Both the position numbers and the translations under genes were made by a program. The notes under the pieces were generated by a model, which did not search any database, was not told the origin of the DNA, and saw only the letters and a program-made list of their open reading frames with translations. DNA of 33,439 nt from Phyllobacteriaceae bacterium (GTDB taxonomy: Bacteria; Pseudomonadota; Alphaproteobacteria; Rhizobiales; Rhizobiaceae): positions 1-33,439 of the forward strand of contig JAMLIH010000033.1 in the NCBI GenBank assembly GCA_023954255.1. Direction: 5' to 3'. Each line of letters starts with the position of its first letter. Position 1 is the stretch's first letter. Of this stretch, positions 24,593-31,806 are shown one piece after another.

Positions 24593-26572
24593 ATGGCCGA
24601 GCGCAAGCTCATTTTGTGCGATTGTCTGGGAAGCCAGGCCATCGATCCGGACAGACTCGAAGCTGCAACGGGAATAGCCTGTTCGCGTGTCCACAACGCG
24701 CTGTGCATGGAGCAATCCCAGTTGGCGGCAAAGGCGATCGAGGCTGGCGGTGCGATCATCGCCTGCCAGCAGGAGCGCCATTTTTTCGAGGAACTTGCCG
24801 GCGATCTCGATGTGGAACTGCCCGATTTCGTCGATATCCGCGACCGGGCGGGCTGGTCGCAGGACAGCCGGCCCAATGCGCCGAAAATGGCAGCGCTGGT
24901 TGCCGATGCCGTGCTTGAAGCATCTGCCACCAAGGTGATGGACGTCGAATCATCGGGACTGTGCCTCATCCTCGGCGACCCTGATGTGGCATTGAGCGCT
25001 GCGCGGCAGTTGGGCGACATGCTCAACGTAACCGTTCTGCTGGCGCCCGGCTCGAATGCTGGCGATGGCGACGACCGGCGCTTCGACATTGTTCATGGCA
25101 GGCTTGCCGGTGCCACCGGCGCCTTTGGCGGTTTCGAGGTCAGGATCGATGCGCTTCAGGAACGCATTCGCGGGGGGCGGGGCGAACCTGCCCTGACACC
25201 GCCGAAGGACGGTGCACGGTCGGTTTGCGATATCATTCTCGACCTTTCCGGGGGCAATCCGCTGTTTTCCGCTCATGAGAAGCGGGAAGGCTATCTGCGC
25301 GCCGATCCGAAAAATACTGAAGCCCGGATTGCTGCCATTATCGAAGCCTCGCAACTGGTGGGCACGTTCGAAAAGCCGCTTTATGTCCGGCTTGAATCAT
25401 CGCTTTGCGCCCATTCGCGGGCACAGAAGACCGGTTGCACACGATGTCTCGACCTGTGTCCGACCGGCGCGATTACGCCCAATGGCGATCATGTCGAGGT
25501 CGATGCCATGGTCTGCGCAGGCTGCGGTGCGTGCTCGGCGGTCTGTCCCTCGGGCGCGATTTCATACGATGCGCCGCCGGTCTCGTCCGTGTTCAAGCGC
25601 ATCGAGGTGTTGGCGAGCACCTGGCGGAAACTGTCGGACGATGCGCCGCGCCTGCTGGTGCATGATGCCGGTTTCGGTGCAGAGGCCATCCGGCTGTCCG
25701 CACGCCATGGCAGGGGGCTGCCCGCCGATGTGATCCCGATGGAGATTTCCTCGCTGGCGGCCTTCGGCCATGCCGAAATGCTGGCATCGCTGGCAAGCGG
25801 TTTTGCCACCGTGACAACGCTTGTCTCGCCGACCACCGAGAAAGACGGGCTTGGCTTCGAAGTCGAACTGACCAATGCAATCGGGGCAGGGGCCATTGGC
25901 GGAGGAGGGAAGGCATTCCTCATCGAGCCGGGCGATCCCGATGTACTGGAGGAGGCGCTCTGGATTGATGAGACGCCGGATGCGGTGACAGAACCGATCC
26001 TGCCGCTCGGAAACCGCCGGCAGGTCACCCGGCTGTCGGCCAAGGCGCTCAACAGAGACGACACCGTCATCGCATTGCCGCAACGCGCACCCTATGGCTC
26101 GCTTGATGTGGATACAGCGGCCTGTACGCTCTGCCTCTCCTGCGTGTCGCTTTGCCCCTCCGGCGCGCTGGCCGACAATCCGGACATGCCGCAACTGCGT
26201 TTTCAGGAAGATGCCTGCCTGCAATGCGGCATCTGCGCCCATGCCTGTCCGGAGAATGCCATCTCGCTGGTGCCGCGGCTGAACCTTGCCAGTGAGGCGC
26301 TGTCGCACCGTGTCGTGCATGAGGAAGAGCCGTTTGCCTGCATCGAGTGTGGCGCACCTTTCGGCGTACGCTCGACGGTGATGCGGATTACCGAGAAGCT
26401 GGCCGGCAAGCACTCGATGTTTGCCAGCAAGGATGCGATCCGGATGATCCAGATGTGCGACAATTGCCGGGTCAATGCGGCGTATCACTCGGAGAACAAT
26501 CCGTTTGCCGCCGGAGAACGGCCAAAGGTGCGGACCACCGAGGACTATCAGTCCAAGCGCAAGGACCACTGA
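24593..26572 (+). CDS. Large 4Fe-4S ferredoxin-like protein of the formate dehydrogenase cluster
   Basis: The 659-residue product carries two ferredoxin pairs: cysteines 272/282/285/289 with 308/311/314/318, and 511/514/517/521 with 542/545/548/552, each followed by the usual Pro. That predicts four [4Fe-4S] clusters. A final set CIECG (583-586) and CDNCR (622-625) looks like a zinc or Fe-S knuckle. The N-terminal 60 residues hold five more cysteines (9, 11, 30, 38, 58) in an HdrA-like opening, LILCDCLGSQ. No signal peptide is visible, so it should be cytoplasmic. It may supply electrons or clusters for maturation of the exported enzyme, or couple formate oxidation to a cytoplasmic acceptor. 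GAAAGGGAATGC precedes ATG 24593. It converges on the cytochrome gene, nine bases apart. Confidence 0.88.
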   Translation: MAERKLILCDCLGSQAIDPDRLEAATGIACSRVHNALCMEQSQLAAKAIEAGGAIIACQQERHFFEELAGDLDVELPDFVDIRDRAGWSQDSRPNAPKMAALVADAVLEASATKVMDVESSGLCLILGDPDVALSAARQLGDMLNVTVLLAPGSNAGDGDDRRFDIVHGRLAGATGAFGGFEVRIDALQERIRGGRGEPALTPPKDGARSVCDIILDLSGGNPLFSAHEKREGYLRADPKNTEARIAAIIEASQLVGTFEKPLYVRLESSLCAHSRAQKTGCTRCLDLCPTGAITPNGDHVEVDAMVCAGCGACSAVCPSGAISYDAPPVSSVFKRIEVLASTWRKLSDDAPRLLVHDAGFGAEAIRLSARHGRGLPADVIPMEISSLAAFGHAEMLASLASGFATVTTLVSPTTEKDGLGFEVELTNAIGAGAIGGGGKAFLIEPGDPDVLEEALWIDETPDAVTEPILPLGNRRQVTRLSAKALNRDDTVIALPQRAPYGSLDVDTAACTLCLSCVSLCPSGALADNPDMPQLRFQEDACLQCGICAHACPENAISLVPRLNLASEALSHRVVHEEEPFACIECGAPFGVRSTVMRITEKLAGKHSMFASKDAIRMIQMCDNCRVNAAYHSENNPFAAGERPKVRTTEDYQSKRKDH

Positions 26573-26581
26573 TACCGGCTG

Positions 26582-27337
26582 TTACTGCACCTTGAGGGGT
26601 GAGCCCAGGTCGGCCGGTTCGATCGTGCGAACAAAGGCGAGGATCGCCTCGATATCCTGCAGCGACAATTCGAGCGGCGCGATCGGCGGCGGACGCGTTT
26701 CGTCGAACGGCTCGGTGACCTCCGCGACAATGGTGAAGGCGGGGTGCGGGTTGAGTGCATAAAAGGCCTCGAAGCGGTTGCTCCAGTCGGGAAAGCCACG
26801 CATCAGGGCAAAGGACGGCGTAGAGCCGATGGTGGTCATGCGGGTCTTTTCGTTGACCATGTGGCAGCGCCCGCAATGGCGCTCGGCAAGGTTCTCCCCC
26901 TGCACCGCATCGCCCGTGGCAACAACATTCACCTTCTGAGCCTTTTTTGCGGCGGCAGGTGTGAAAGGCTGTTTTCCATTGGCGGAAAAGGAAGCCAGGG
27001 TACGCTGGCCGACGTCACCGGCAAGCCATTCCTCGAATTTTCCTGCGTTTTCGCTGTCCGGCTCGGTTTCGAGATACCAGTCGTTTTCGGGACCGGAGAA
27101 GACCAGTCTGCCTTTGCCTTCGCTGTTGAGGCGGAGGGACGCGGTTTCAGTTTCGCCCACCAGCTCCAGCCTTGTGCCGGTCTTCAGCGAATACCTCGGA
27201 AGGAGATATTTCAGCAGCCCGGTTTCCACCAGGTTTGCCGGCGCGCTGAACCGCAAGGCGCTTTCTTCCGCCATCAAATCCTGTGCAGCAAAAGCCGGCA
27301 TTACAAATGCCAGCATGGCTGCCGCAGCCCTGCGCAT
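26582..27337 (-). CDS. Cytochrome c with an N-terminal TupA-like mini-domain
   Basis: Periplasmic protein of 251 residues. A signal peptide (1-18, ending AFA) is followed by a domain of about 100 residues and a class I cytochrome c domain with haem motif CGRCH at 155-159 and the phrases GSTPSFALMRGFPDW, NPHPAF and RPPPIAPL. Residues 38-60 resemble residues 39-61 of the TupA encoded at 30959-31795 (9 of 23 identical by my count, including YLLP). Residues 101-128 resemble TupA 241-268 (10 of 28 identical, including WL, GQ and the F-x-P ending). These two TupA segments pack together in lobe I of binding proteins, so the domain may be a shrunken binding-protein lobe. ATG 27337 has GGGAGGAGACATC upstream. 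It is transcribed alone, divergent from DUF6494. Confidence 0.85.
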   Translation of the reverse strand: MRRAAAAMLAFVMPAFAAQDLMAEESALRFSAPANLVETGLLKYLLPRYSLKTGTRLELVGETETASLRLNSEGKGRLVFSGPENDWYLETEPDSENAGKFEEWLAGDVGQRTLASFSANGKQPFTPAAAKKAQKVNVVATGDAVQGENLAERHCGRCHMVNEKTRMTTIGSTPSFALMRGFPDWSNRFEAFYALNPHPAFTIVAEVTEPFDETRPPPIAPLELSLQDIEAILAFVRTIEPADLGSPLKVQ

Positions 27338-27429
27338 GATGTCTCCTCCCATGCTGCTGGTATTGTTCCAAGGCTAAGGTTATATGAGCGGACTCGTCAA
27401 TGTAGCGGCAGAAACGACAGGAGAAAGTG

Positions 27430-27624
27430 GTGAGCGAAGACTTCAACATGTCCATGCGCAAGTTCCTCAAGCAGGTGGGGGTTACTTCCCAGCAGGCGAT
27501 CGAGGAAGCGATGCGCAAGGCCGGTGATACGTCCGGCAAGACGTTCAAGGTGAAAATGGTGCTGACCATCGAAGAGCTTGACTTAAAGCATGAAGTTGAT
27601 GGCGCCATCGAGGGGCAGTCCTGA
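27430..27624 (+). CDS. DUF6494 family small protein
   Basis: Unknown function; 64 residues, charged and soluble, with the family pattern FNMSMRKFLKQVGVTSQQAIEEAMRKA, then KTFKVKMVLTIEELDLKHEVDG. GTG 27430 is six bases after AGGAG and is preferred to the GTG at 27427, which is only three bases away. One base separates its stop from the mrp start, so the two are co-translated. The steady pairing with an Fe-S carrier ATPase suggests an accessory role in Fe-S or cofactor delivery, which is inference. Confidence 0.85.
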   Translation: MSEDFNMSMRKFLKQVGVTSQQAIEEAMRKAGDTSGKTFKVKMVLTIEELDLKHEVDGAIEGQS

Positions 27625-27625
27625 C

Positions 27626-28711
27626 GTGGCACTCGGGCGAGAGACCGTCCTTGAAGCGCTGAAGGCGATCCTCGATCCGGCAACGGGGGAGGACATCGTC
27701 TCGGCGGGCATGGTGCGTGCCCTGCAGGTCAATGGGAATTCCGTCCGGTTCGTTCTGGAAGTCCCGGCGGGCAGGGCCGATGAGATGGCAGCGGTTCGCG
27801 ATGCTGCGGAGGCAGCCCTTGCTGCGCTGGAAGGCTGCAGTTCGGCGCAAGTCGTCATGACGGCGCATTCCGCCACACCGCAACCCGAACCAAAACGCGA
27901 GCCGCAGCCGATCCGCCCCGATCCGGCACCTGCGGCGGCAGGCCCTCAGAAAGTTCCGGGGATCGGGCGCATCATTGCAATTGCGTCCGGCAAGGGCGGC
28001 GTCGGCAAATCGACCGTCGCGGCAAACCTTGCCTGTGCGCTTGCCGCGGAGGGCCGAAAAGTCGGCCTGCTCGATGCTGACGTCTACGGTCCCTCGCAGC
28101 CGCGCATGCTGGGGGTTTCCGGCAGACCGTCCTCGCCGGACGGCAAGACCATTCTGCCCTTGCGCAATCACGGCGTGACGATGATCTCCATCGGGCTGAT
28201 GACCGATGGCGACAAGGCGGTTGCCTGGCGCGGGCCGATGCTGATGGGGGCGTTGCAGCAGATGATGAGCCAGGTGCAGTGGGGGGCGCTCGACGTTCTG
28301 CTTGTCGACCTTCCGCCGGGCACGGGCGACGTGCAGATGACACTCGGCCAGAAATTCAAGGTGGATGGCGCGGTCATTGTCTCTACGCCGCAGGACATTG
28401 CGCTGATCGATGCCCGCAAGGGCATCGACATGTTCCAGCAGATGGGCATTCCGATCGCCGGTATGGTGGAGAACATGTCGACCCATATCTGCTCGCAGTG
28501 CGGCCATGAGGAGCATCTCTTCGGCCATGGCGGCGTGGCAGCGGAAGCGGAAAAGCTGGGCGCGCCCTTGCTGGCGGAAATCCCGCTGCATCTCGATATC
28601 CGCACCGCCGGCGACGGTGGGGCGCCTGTTGTCGTGGCACGACCCGAATCACGCGAAGCAGAAGTATTCAAGGCAATGGCCCGCAGGCTGGTGGAAGGCG
28701 GCTACGCATGA
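27626..28711 (+). CDS. mrp: Mrp/NBP35-family Fe-S cluster carrier ATPase
   Basis: Cytoplasmic P-loop ATPase that binds and transfers a [4Fe-4S] cluster. The 361-residue product has an N-terminal MIP18/DUF59 domain (about 1-85), a Pro-rich linker, deviant Walker A SGKGGVGKST at 121-130, DADVYGPSQP, LLVDLPPGTGD, and the cluster-binding pair Cys289-x-x-Cys292. The GTG start at 27626 gives the normal DUF59 opening (GRETVLEALKAILDP) and lies one base after DUF6494; ATG 27590 would overlap that gene by 35 bases. In most proteobacteria mrp is solitary, so its presence inside this cluster suggests a copy dedicated to the formate dehydrogenase. Whether another mrp exists elsewhere cannot be seen. Confidence 0.93.
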   Translation: MALGRETVLEALKAILDPATGEDIVSAGMVRALQVNGNSVRFVLEVPAGRADEMAAVRDAAEAALAALEGCSSAQVVMTAHSATPQPEPKREPQPIRPDPAPAAAGPQKVPGIGRIIAIASGKGGVGKSTVAANLACALAAEGRKVGLLDADVYGPSQPRMLGVSGRPSSPDGKTILPLRNHGVTMISIGLMTDGDKAVAWRGPMLMGALQQMMSQVQWGALDVLLVDLPPGTGDVQMTLGQKFKVDGAVIVSTPQDIALIDARKGIDMFQQMGIPIAGMVENMSTHICSQCGHEEHLFGHGGVAAEAEKLGAPLLAEIPLHLDIRTAGDGGAPVVVARPESREAEVFKAMARRLVEGGYA

Positions 28712-29409
28712 GTGAGCCGACCTTTCCGCCGTTGTTTGCCGGGGAGGAACTGACCGGCCGGGGCGATCCTTTCGAGCGGGCGAAGGCGCAGGCTATTGCC
28801 GGATGCGATCCGGGCACGATTATCTACAATCTTTCCAACGAGGCGCTTCGGGCTGCCATCGTTTTCGGCCCGGAAGTGCCGCTTGAAGATGCGATGGCAA
28901 TGCTGCCTGCCTGCGGTGTCGGGTTTCAGAATGCGCTCGGCTCGCTGGCGCCGCCGGAGGTTGCGGTGCATCTCGAATGGGACGGCAATATCCGCGTCAA
29001 TGGTGCGCGTTGCGGATATCTGAAGGCAGGTGCCTCGACGCAGGAGAGCGGTACCGAGCCGGACTGGCTGCTGATCGGCCTTCATCTCGACCTGCTGCCT
29101 GCCGGCGACTCGCCAGGCGACAATCCTGACCGCACGGCGCTTTACGAGGAAGGGTGTGCCGATGTCGAGGCGCAGGCGCTGCTGGAAGCATGGGTGCGGC
29201 ATACGCTCTACTGGATCAACCGCTGGAGTGACGAGGGCCCCCGCCCGCTGCATGCCGCATGGCGGGAACTGGCGCATGATCTGGGCGAGCCGGTTGGGTT
29301 CTGCGGCGTCGCGGGAACCTTTGTCGGTGTGGACGAGCAATTCGGCGCCTTGCTAAGGGATGGCGAAAAGACCCATCTTGTCCATCTGAGCCAACTGCTG
29401 GAGAAGTGA
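28708..29409 (+). CDS. Biotin/lipoate-ligase-like protein with DUF4444
   Basis: The 233-residue product matches the BPL_LplA_LipB_2 family with a C-terminal DUF4444 part (NPDRTALYEEGCADVEAQALLEAWVRHTLYWINRW, then GTFVGVDEQFGALLR). The ligase core is recognisable at EWDGNIRVNGARCGYL (90-105), which corresponds to the KWPNDI-VNG-K-GG-L motif of true biotin ligases. The catalytic Lys is replaced by Glu90 and I find no GRGRRGR loop. Ordinary ligase activity is therefore doubtful; it may bind a cofactor or partner instead. It overlaps mrp by ATGA at 28708-28711 and is followed after two bases by DUF6505, so it works with them. Confidence 0.83.
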   Translation: MSEPTFPPLFAGEELTGRGDPFERAKAQAIAGCDPGTIIYNLSNEALRAAIVFGPEVPLEDAMAMLPACGVGFQNALGSLAPPEVAVHLEWDGNIRVNGARCGYLKAGASTQESGTEPDWLLIGLHLDLLPAGDSPGDNPDRTALYEEGCADVEAQALLEAWVRHTLYWINRWSDEGPRPLHAAWRELAHDLGEPVGFCGVAGTFVGVDEQFGALLRDGEKTHLVHLSQLLEK

Positions 29410-29411
29410 GC

Positions 29412-29891
29412 ATGAAGCTTGCCCGCGCCATCCATCTCGACGAAAGCGACCGCAATGTCTTTTTTTCTCCGGCGCGCACTGGGGAGTGGTGCATTGCCGG
29501 CGGTTTCGAATTCTCCGACTGGACGCAGGGCGATCTCGTCGGCAAGGCGCGGCAGGCGTTCGCCAATGGCTGGCTTGGACTGGAGACCTTCGGCAGGGTA
29601 ACCTTCGTTGCCGTGACGCCGGTCGAGGCGGGCGAGTTCGAGATGCTGGCGGACCGGCTGGCGCAGCATTTCGTCGATGTCTATGGCGCGCCGGACATGG
29701 GGCAGGCGCGGCCGGCAGCGCTGGAGGAACTCAACTTCATGGCGGAACTCTGCAGCGAACATGATGCCAACACGCTGCTGACGGTGCAGCGCGAACTTGC
29801 CGATGAGGGGGTTCGCGAGAGCTTCCGGGCGATCGAGCCGCAGGCAGCCGAACTGGAACAGGTGGCCGTTCACGGCTCCCTTGATGGGTAG
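29412..29891 (+). CDS. DUF6505 family protein
   Basis: Unknown function; 159 residues, soluble and acidic. Recognisable pattern: KLARAIHLDESDRNVFFSPA, GEWCIAGGFEFSDW, GKARQAFANGWLGLETFGR, and AALEELNFMAELC near residue 108. ATG 29412 is eight bases after GGAG; GTG 29406 is possible but poorly spaced. It lies between the ligase-like gene and the regulator. The family appears to be restricted to this type of cluster, which suggests an assembly factor. Confidence 0.83.
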   Translation: MKLARAIHLDESDRNVFFSPARTGEWCIAGGFEFSDWTQGDLVGKARQAFANGWLGLETFGRVTFVAVTPVEAGEFEMLADRLAQHFVDVYGAPDMGQARPAALEELNFMAELCSEHDANTLLTVQRELADEGVRESFRAIEPQAAELEQVAVHGSLDG

Positions 29892-29906
29892 GCGGGCGGC
29901 CAGGCC

Positions 29907-30791
29907 ATGACGGAATTCCTGACAACCAAGGAAGTCGCCAGCCTGCTGCGCATCAAGGAGCGCAAGGTCTACGATCTGGTCTCATCCGGTGTGCTTCCCT
30001 GTACGCGAGCGATCGGGAAGCTGCTTTTCCCGCGCGAGCAGATCGAGGCCTGGCTTGCCAGCAATTCGGAGATGCCTTCTCCATCTGTTGCAACGTCCAA
30101 AGCCATTCGCCCCGATGTCTTTCTGGGCAGCCACGATCCGCTGCTCGAATGGGCGATCCGTGAATCGCGTTGCGGGCTCGCCATGCTGTTCGACAGCAGC
30201 CGCGACGGACTGGAAAGGTTCGCGGGTAGTGGCGGAATTGCCACCGGACTGCATCTTCCGGGCAGGAAGCAGGGCGACTGGAATGTGGACGATGTGAAGG
30301 CCCGATTCGCGGCAAGCCCCACCGTTCTGGTCGAGTGGGCCAGACGGCAGCGCGGACTGGTGTTGCGCAGCGATCTTTCCCCGTTGCCCGGCGAACTGTC
30401 GGAGATCCGGGGATTGCGTTTCGTGCCGCGCCAGACCAAGGCGGGCTCACAGGTGTTTTTCGAGCGGCTGCTCGGCGAGGCGGGCCTCACCATGGAGGAT
30501 CTCGATCCATGCCGCGAGGTTCTGAGCGAGCAGGACGTGGTGCAGACGGTTGCTGCGGGAAGGGCGGACGCCGGGTTCGCACTGGCAAGCCTTGCTGCGG
30601 GGTTCAAGCTGCCATTCGTGCCGCTGGGCGAGGAGCGGTTCGATCTTCTGGTTGACCGGCGGGCCTGGTTCGAGCCGCCGTTCCGGAAGCTGCTTGCCTT
30701 CTGCCGCAGCGCTGCCTTTGGCGAGAAGGCGGCCGAGCTGGGCGGTTACGACGTTTCCGGTTTCGGGACTGTCCATTTCAACGGAGCCTGA
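29907..30791 (+). CDS. HTH regulator with a periplasmic-binding-protein-like sensor domain
   Basis: Cytoplasmic DNA-binding protein, 294 residues. Residues 1-55 are an excisionase/MerR-type helix-turn-helix (LTTKEVASLLRIKERKVYDLVSSG, then FPREQIEAWL). Residues from about 70 on form a PBP_like domain of the kind found in molybdate-linked regulators and MoeA-like proteins (DPLLEWAIRES, GSGGIATGLH, FVPRQTKAGSQVFFERLL, GRADAGFALASLA). The position directly before tupABC, converging on it, suggests that it senses tungstate or molybdate, or a pterin cofactor, and controls the island. The candidate operator is the inverted repeat at 33267-33308. It starts 15 bases after DUF6505. Confidence 0.85.
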   Translation: MTEFLTTKEVASLLRIKERKVYDLVSSGVLPCTRAIGKLLFPREQIEAWLASNSEMPSPSVATSKAIRPDVFLGSHDPLLEWAIRESRCGLAMLFDSSRDGLERFAGSGGIATGLHLPGRKQGDWNVDDVKARFAASPTVLVEWARRQRGLVLRSDLSPLPGELSEIRGLRFVPRQTKAGSQVFFERLLGEAGLTMEDLDPCREVLSEQDVVQTVAAGRADAGFALASLAAGFKLPFVPLGEERFDLLVDRRAWFEPPFRKLLAFCRSAAFGEKAAELGGYDVSGFGTVHFNGA

Positions 30792-30799
30792 AACTGCAA

Positions 30800-30823
30800 A
30801 GAGGCCGGGAAAACCCGGCCTCT
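30800..30823 (-). terminator. Terminator hairpin between the regulator gene and tupA
   Basis: A perfect ten-base-pair stem AGAGGCCGGG/CCCGGCCTCT (30800-30809 and 30814-30823) with an AAAA loop lies nine bases after the regulator stop. On the minus strand it is followed by TTTGCAGTTT, so it could end the tup transcript; on the plus strand it could end the regulator operon with a weak tail. The position between convergent genes supports a two-way terminator. Confidence 0.65.
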
Positions 30824-30861
30824 CGAACTGACTCCAATCGGGGTTCCGCATCCCGGGCTAG

Positions 30862-30888
30862 ATCGTTTCACCGTCAGGCGAAAACGAT
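30862..30888. repeat. Imperfect palindrome in the convergent gap (rhizobial-type intergenic element)
   Basis: ATCGTTTC at 30862-30869 is mirrored by GAAAACGAT at 30880-30888, with CC/GG pairs inside, forming a stem-loop. It lies in the 167-base gap between the regulator and tupA. Palindromes of this ATCGTTTC...GAAACGAT type recur between genes in many Rhizobiales. The rest of the gap, to 30958, is AT-rich and shows no gene. Confidence 0.45.
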
Positions 30889-30958
30889 ATCTCCCGAAAA
30901 ACAACCGGAATAGATTACGCATTTCGATTTTGCCGATTTCGACAAGATCGAGACTGCT

Positions 30959-31795
30959 CTAGCCGGCTTTCTTCATCTGGCCTGGATCAGCATTGGGGAA
31001 GAACAATTGCTGACCGTCGACCTGATAGGAGCGGATGGCATTCTGGCCCTCCGCCGACAACAGCCAATCGATAAAGGCCTGGCCTTCAGCCTGTTTCACG
31101 CTCGGGCATTTCTCCGGATTGACGAGAATGACGCCATACTGGTTGAACATCGCTTCATCGCCTTCGACGGCGATTTCATAATCGCCCTTGTTGCCGAAGC
31201 TGATCCAGGTGGCGCGGTCGGTCATCACATAGGCGCCCATGCCGACCCCGGCGTTGAGCGTAGCGCCCATGCCGGAGCCGGTGGAGCGGTACCACTCACC
31301 ACCCGGTTCGATGCCTGCGGTCTTCCACAGTGACATTTCCTTCTTGTGGGTGCCCGAATCATCGCCGCGCGAGGCAAACGGCGCCTTGGCCTCGGCGAGC
31401 TTGGTCAGCGCGGCCTTGACGTCGTTCATGCCTTTCACGCCGGCGGGGTCGCCGGCCGGGCCGACGATGACGAAGTCGTTGTACATCAGGTCGAAACGCT
31501 GAACGCCATAGCCTTCACTGACGAATTTTTCCTCCGACGCCTTGGCATGAACGAGTAGCACGTCGGCATCGCAGTTCTGGGCGTTCTTGATCGCCTGGCC
31601 GGTGCCGACGGCAACCACGTTGACCGTGATGCCTGACTTGCCGGTAAAGGCCGGCAACAGATAGTCATAGAGGCCGGAATTGGCTGTCGATGTGGTCGAC
31701 TGGACCAGGATCGACTTGTCCTGGGCATTTGCCAGACCACCTGCCAGCGTGATTGTCATCGCGCCAGCGATTGCAAGCTTGTGGATGATCTTCAT
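30959..31795 (-). CDS. tupA: Tungstate ABC transporter periplasmic binding protein
   Basis: Periplasmic receptor that binds tungstate with high affinity (molybdate in some relatives). The 278-residue product has a Sec signal (cleavage after ANA near residue 24), the TupA anion-binding motif TTSTANSG at 34-41, and the second diagnostic motif SRGDDSGTH at 142-150. It ends with the lobe-closing helix FIDWLLSAEGQNAIRSY. These two motifs separate TupA from ModA and WtpA. There are two adjacent ATGs; I chose 31795, five bases after AAGGAGG, over 31798. It is the last gene of the tup operon, 11 bases after tupC, with the strongest ribosome binding site of the three, as expected for a receptor. Confidence 0.95.
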   Translation of the reverse strand: MKIIHKLAIAGAMTITLAGGLANAQDKSILVQSTTSTANSGLYDYLLPAFTGKSGITVNVVAVGTGQAIKNAQNCDADVLLVHAKASEEKFVSEGYGVQRFDLMYNDFVIVGPAGDPAGVKGMNDVKAALTKLAEAKAPFASRGDDSGTHKKEMSLWKTAGIEPGGEWYRSTGSGMGATLNAGVGMGAYVMTDRATWISFGNKGDYEIAVEGDEAMFNQYGVILVNPEKCPSVKQAEGQAFIDWLLSAEGQNAIRSYQVDGQQLFFPNADPGQMKKAG

Positions 31796-31806
31796 CATAT
31801 CCTCCT

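Noticed and set aside
27353-27429. Promoter pair in the divergent gap between cytochrome c and DUF6494 (TTGTTC, TTGACG, TATATG, TATAAC)
   Set aside because: The elements are only 10-12 bases apart on each strand, too close for sigma-70.
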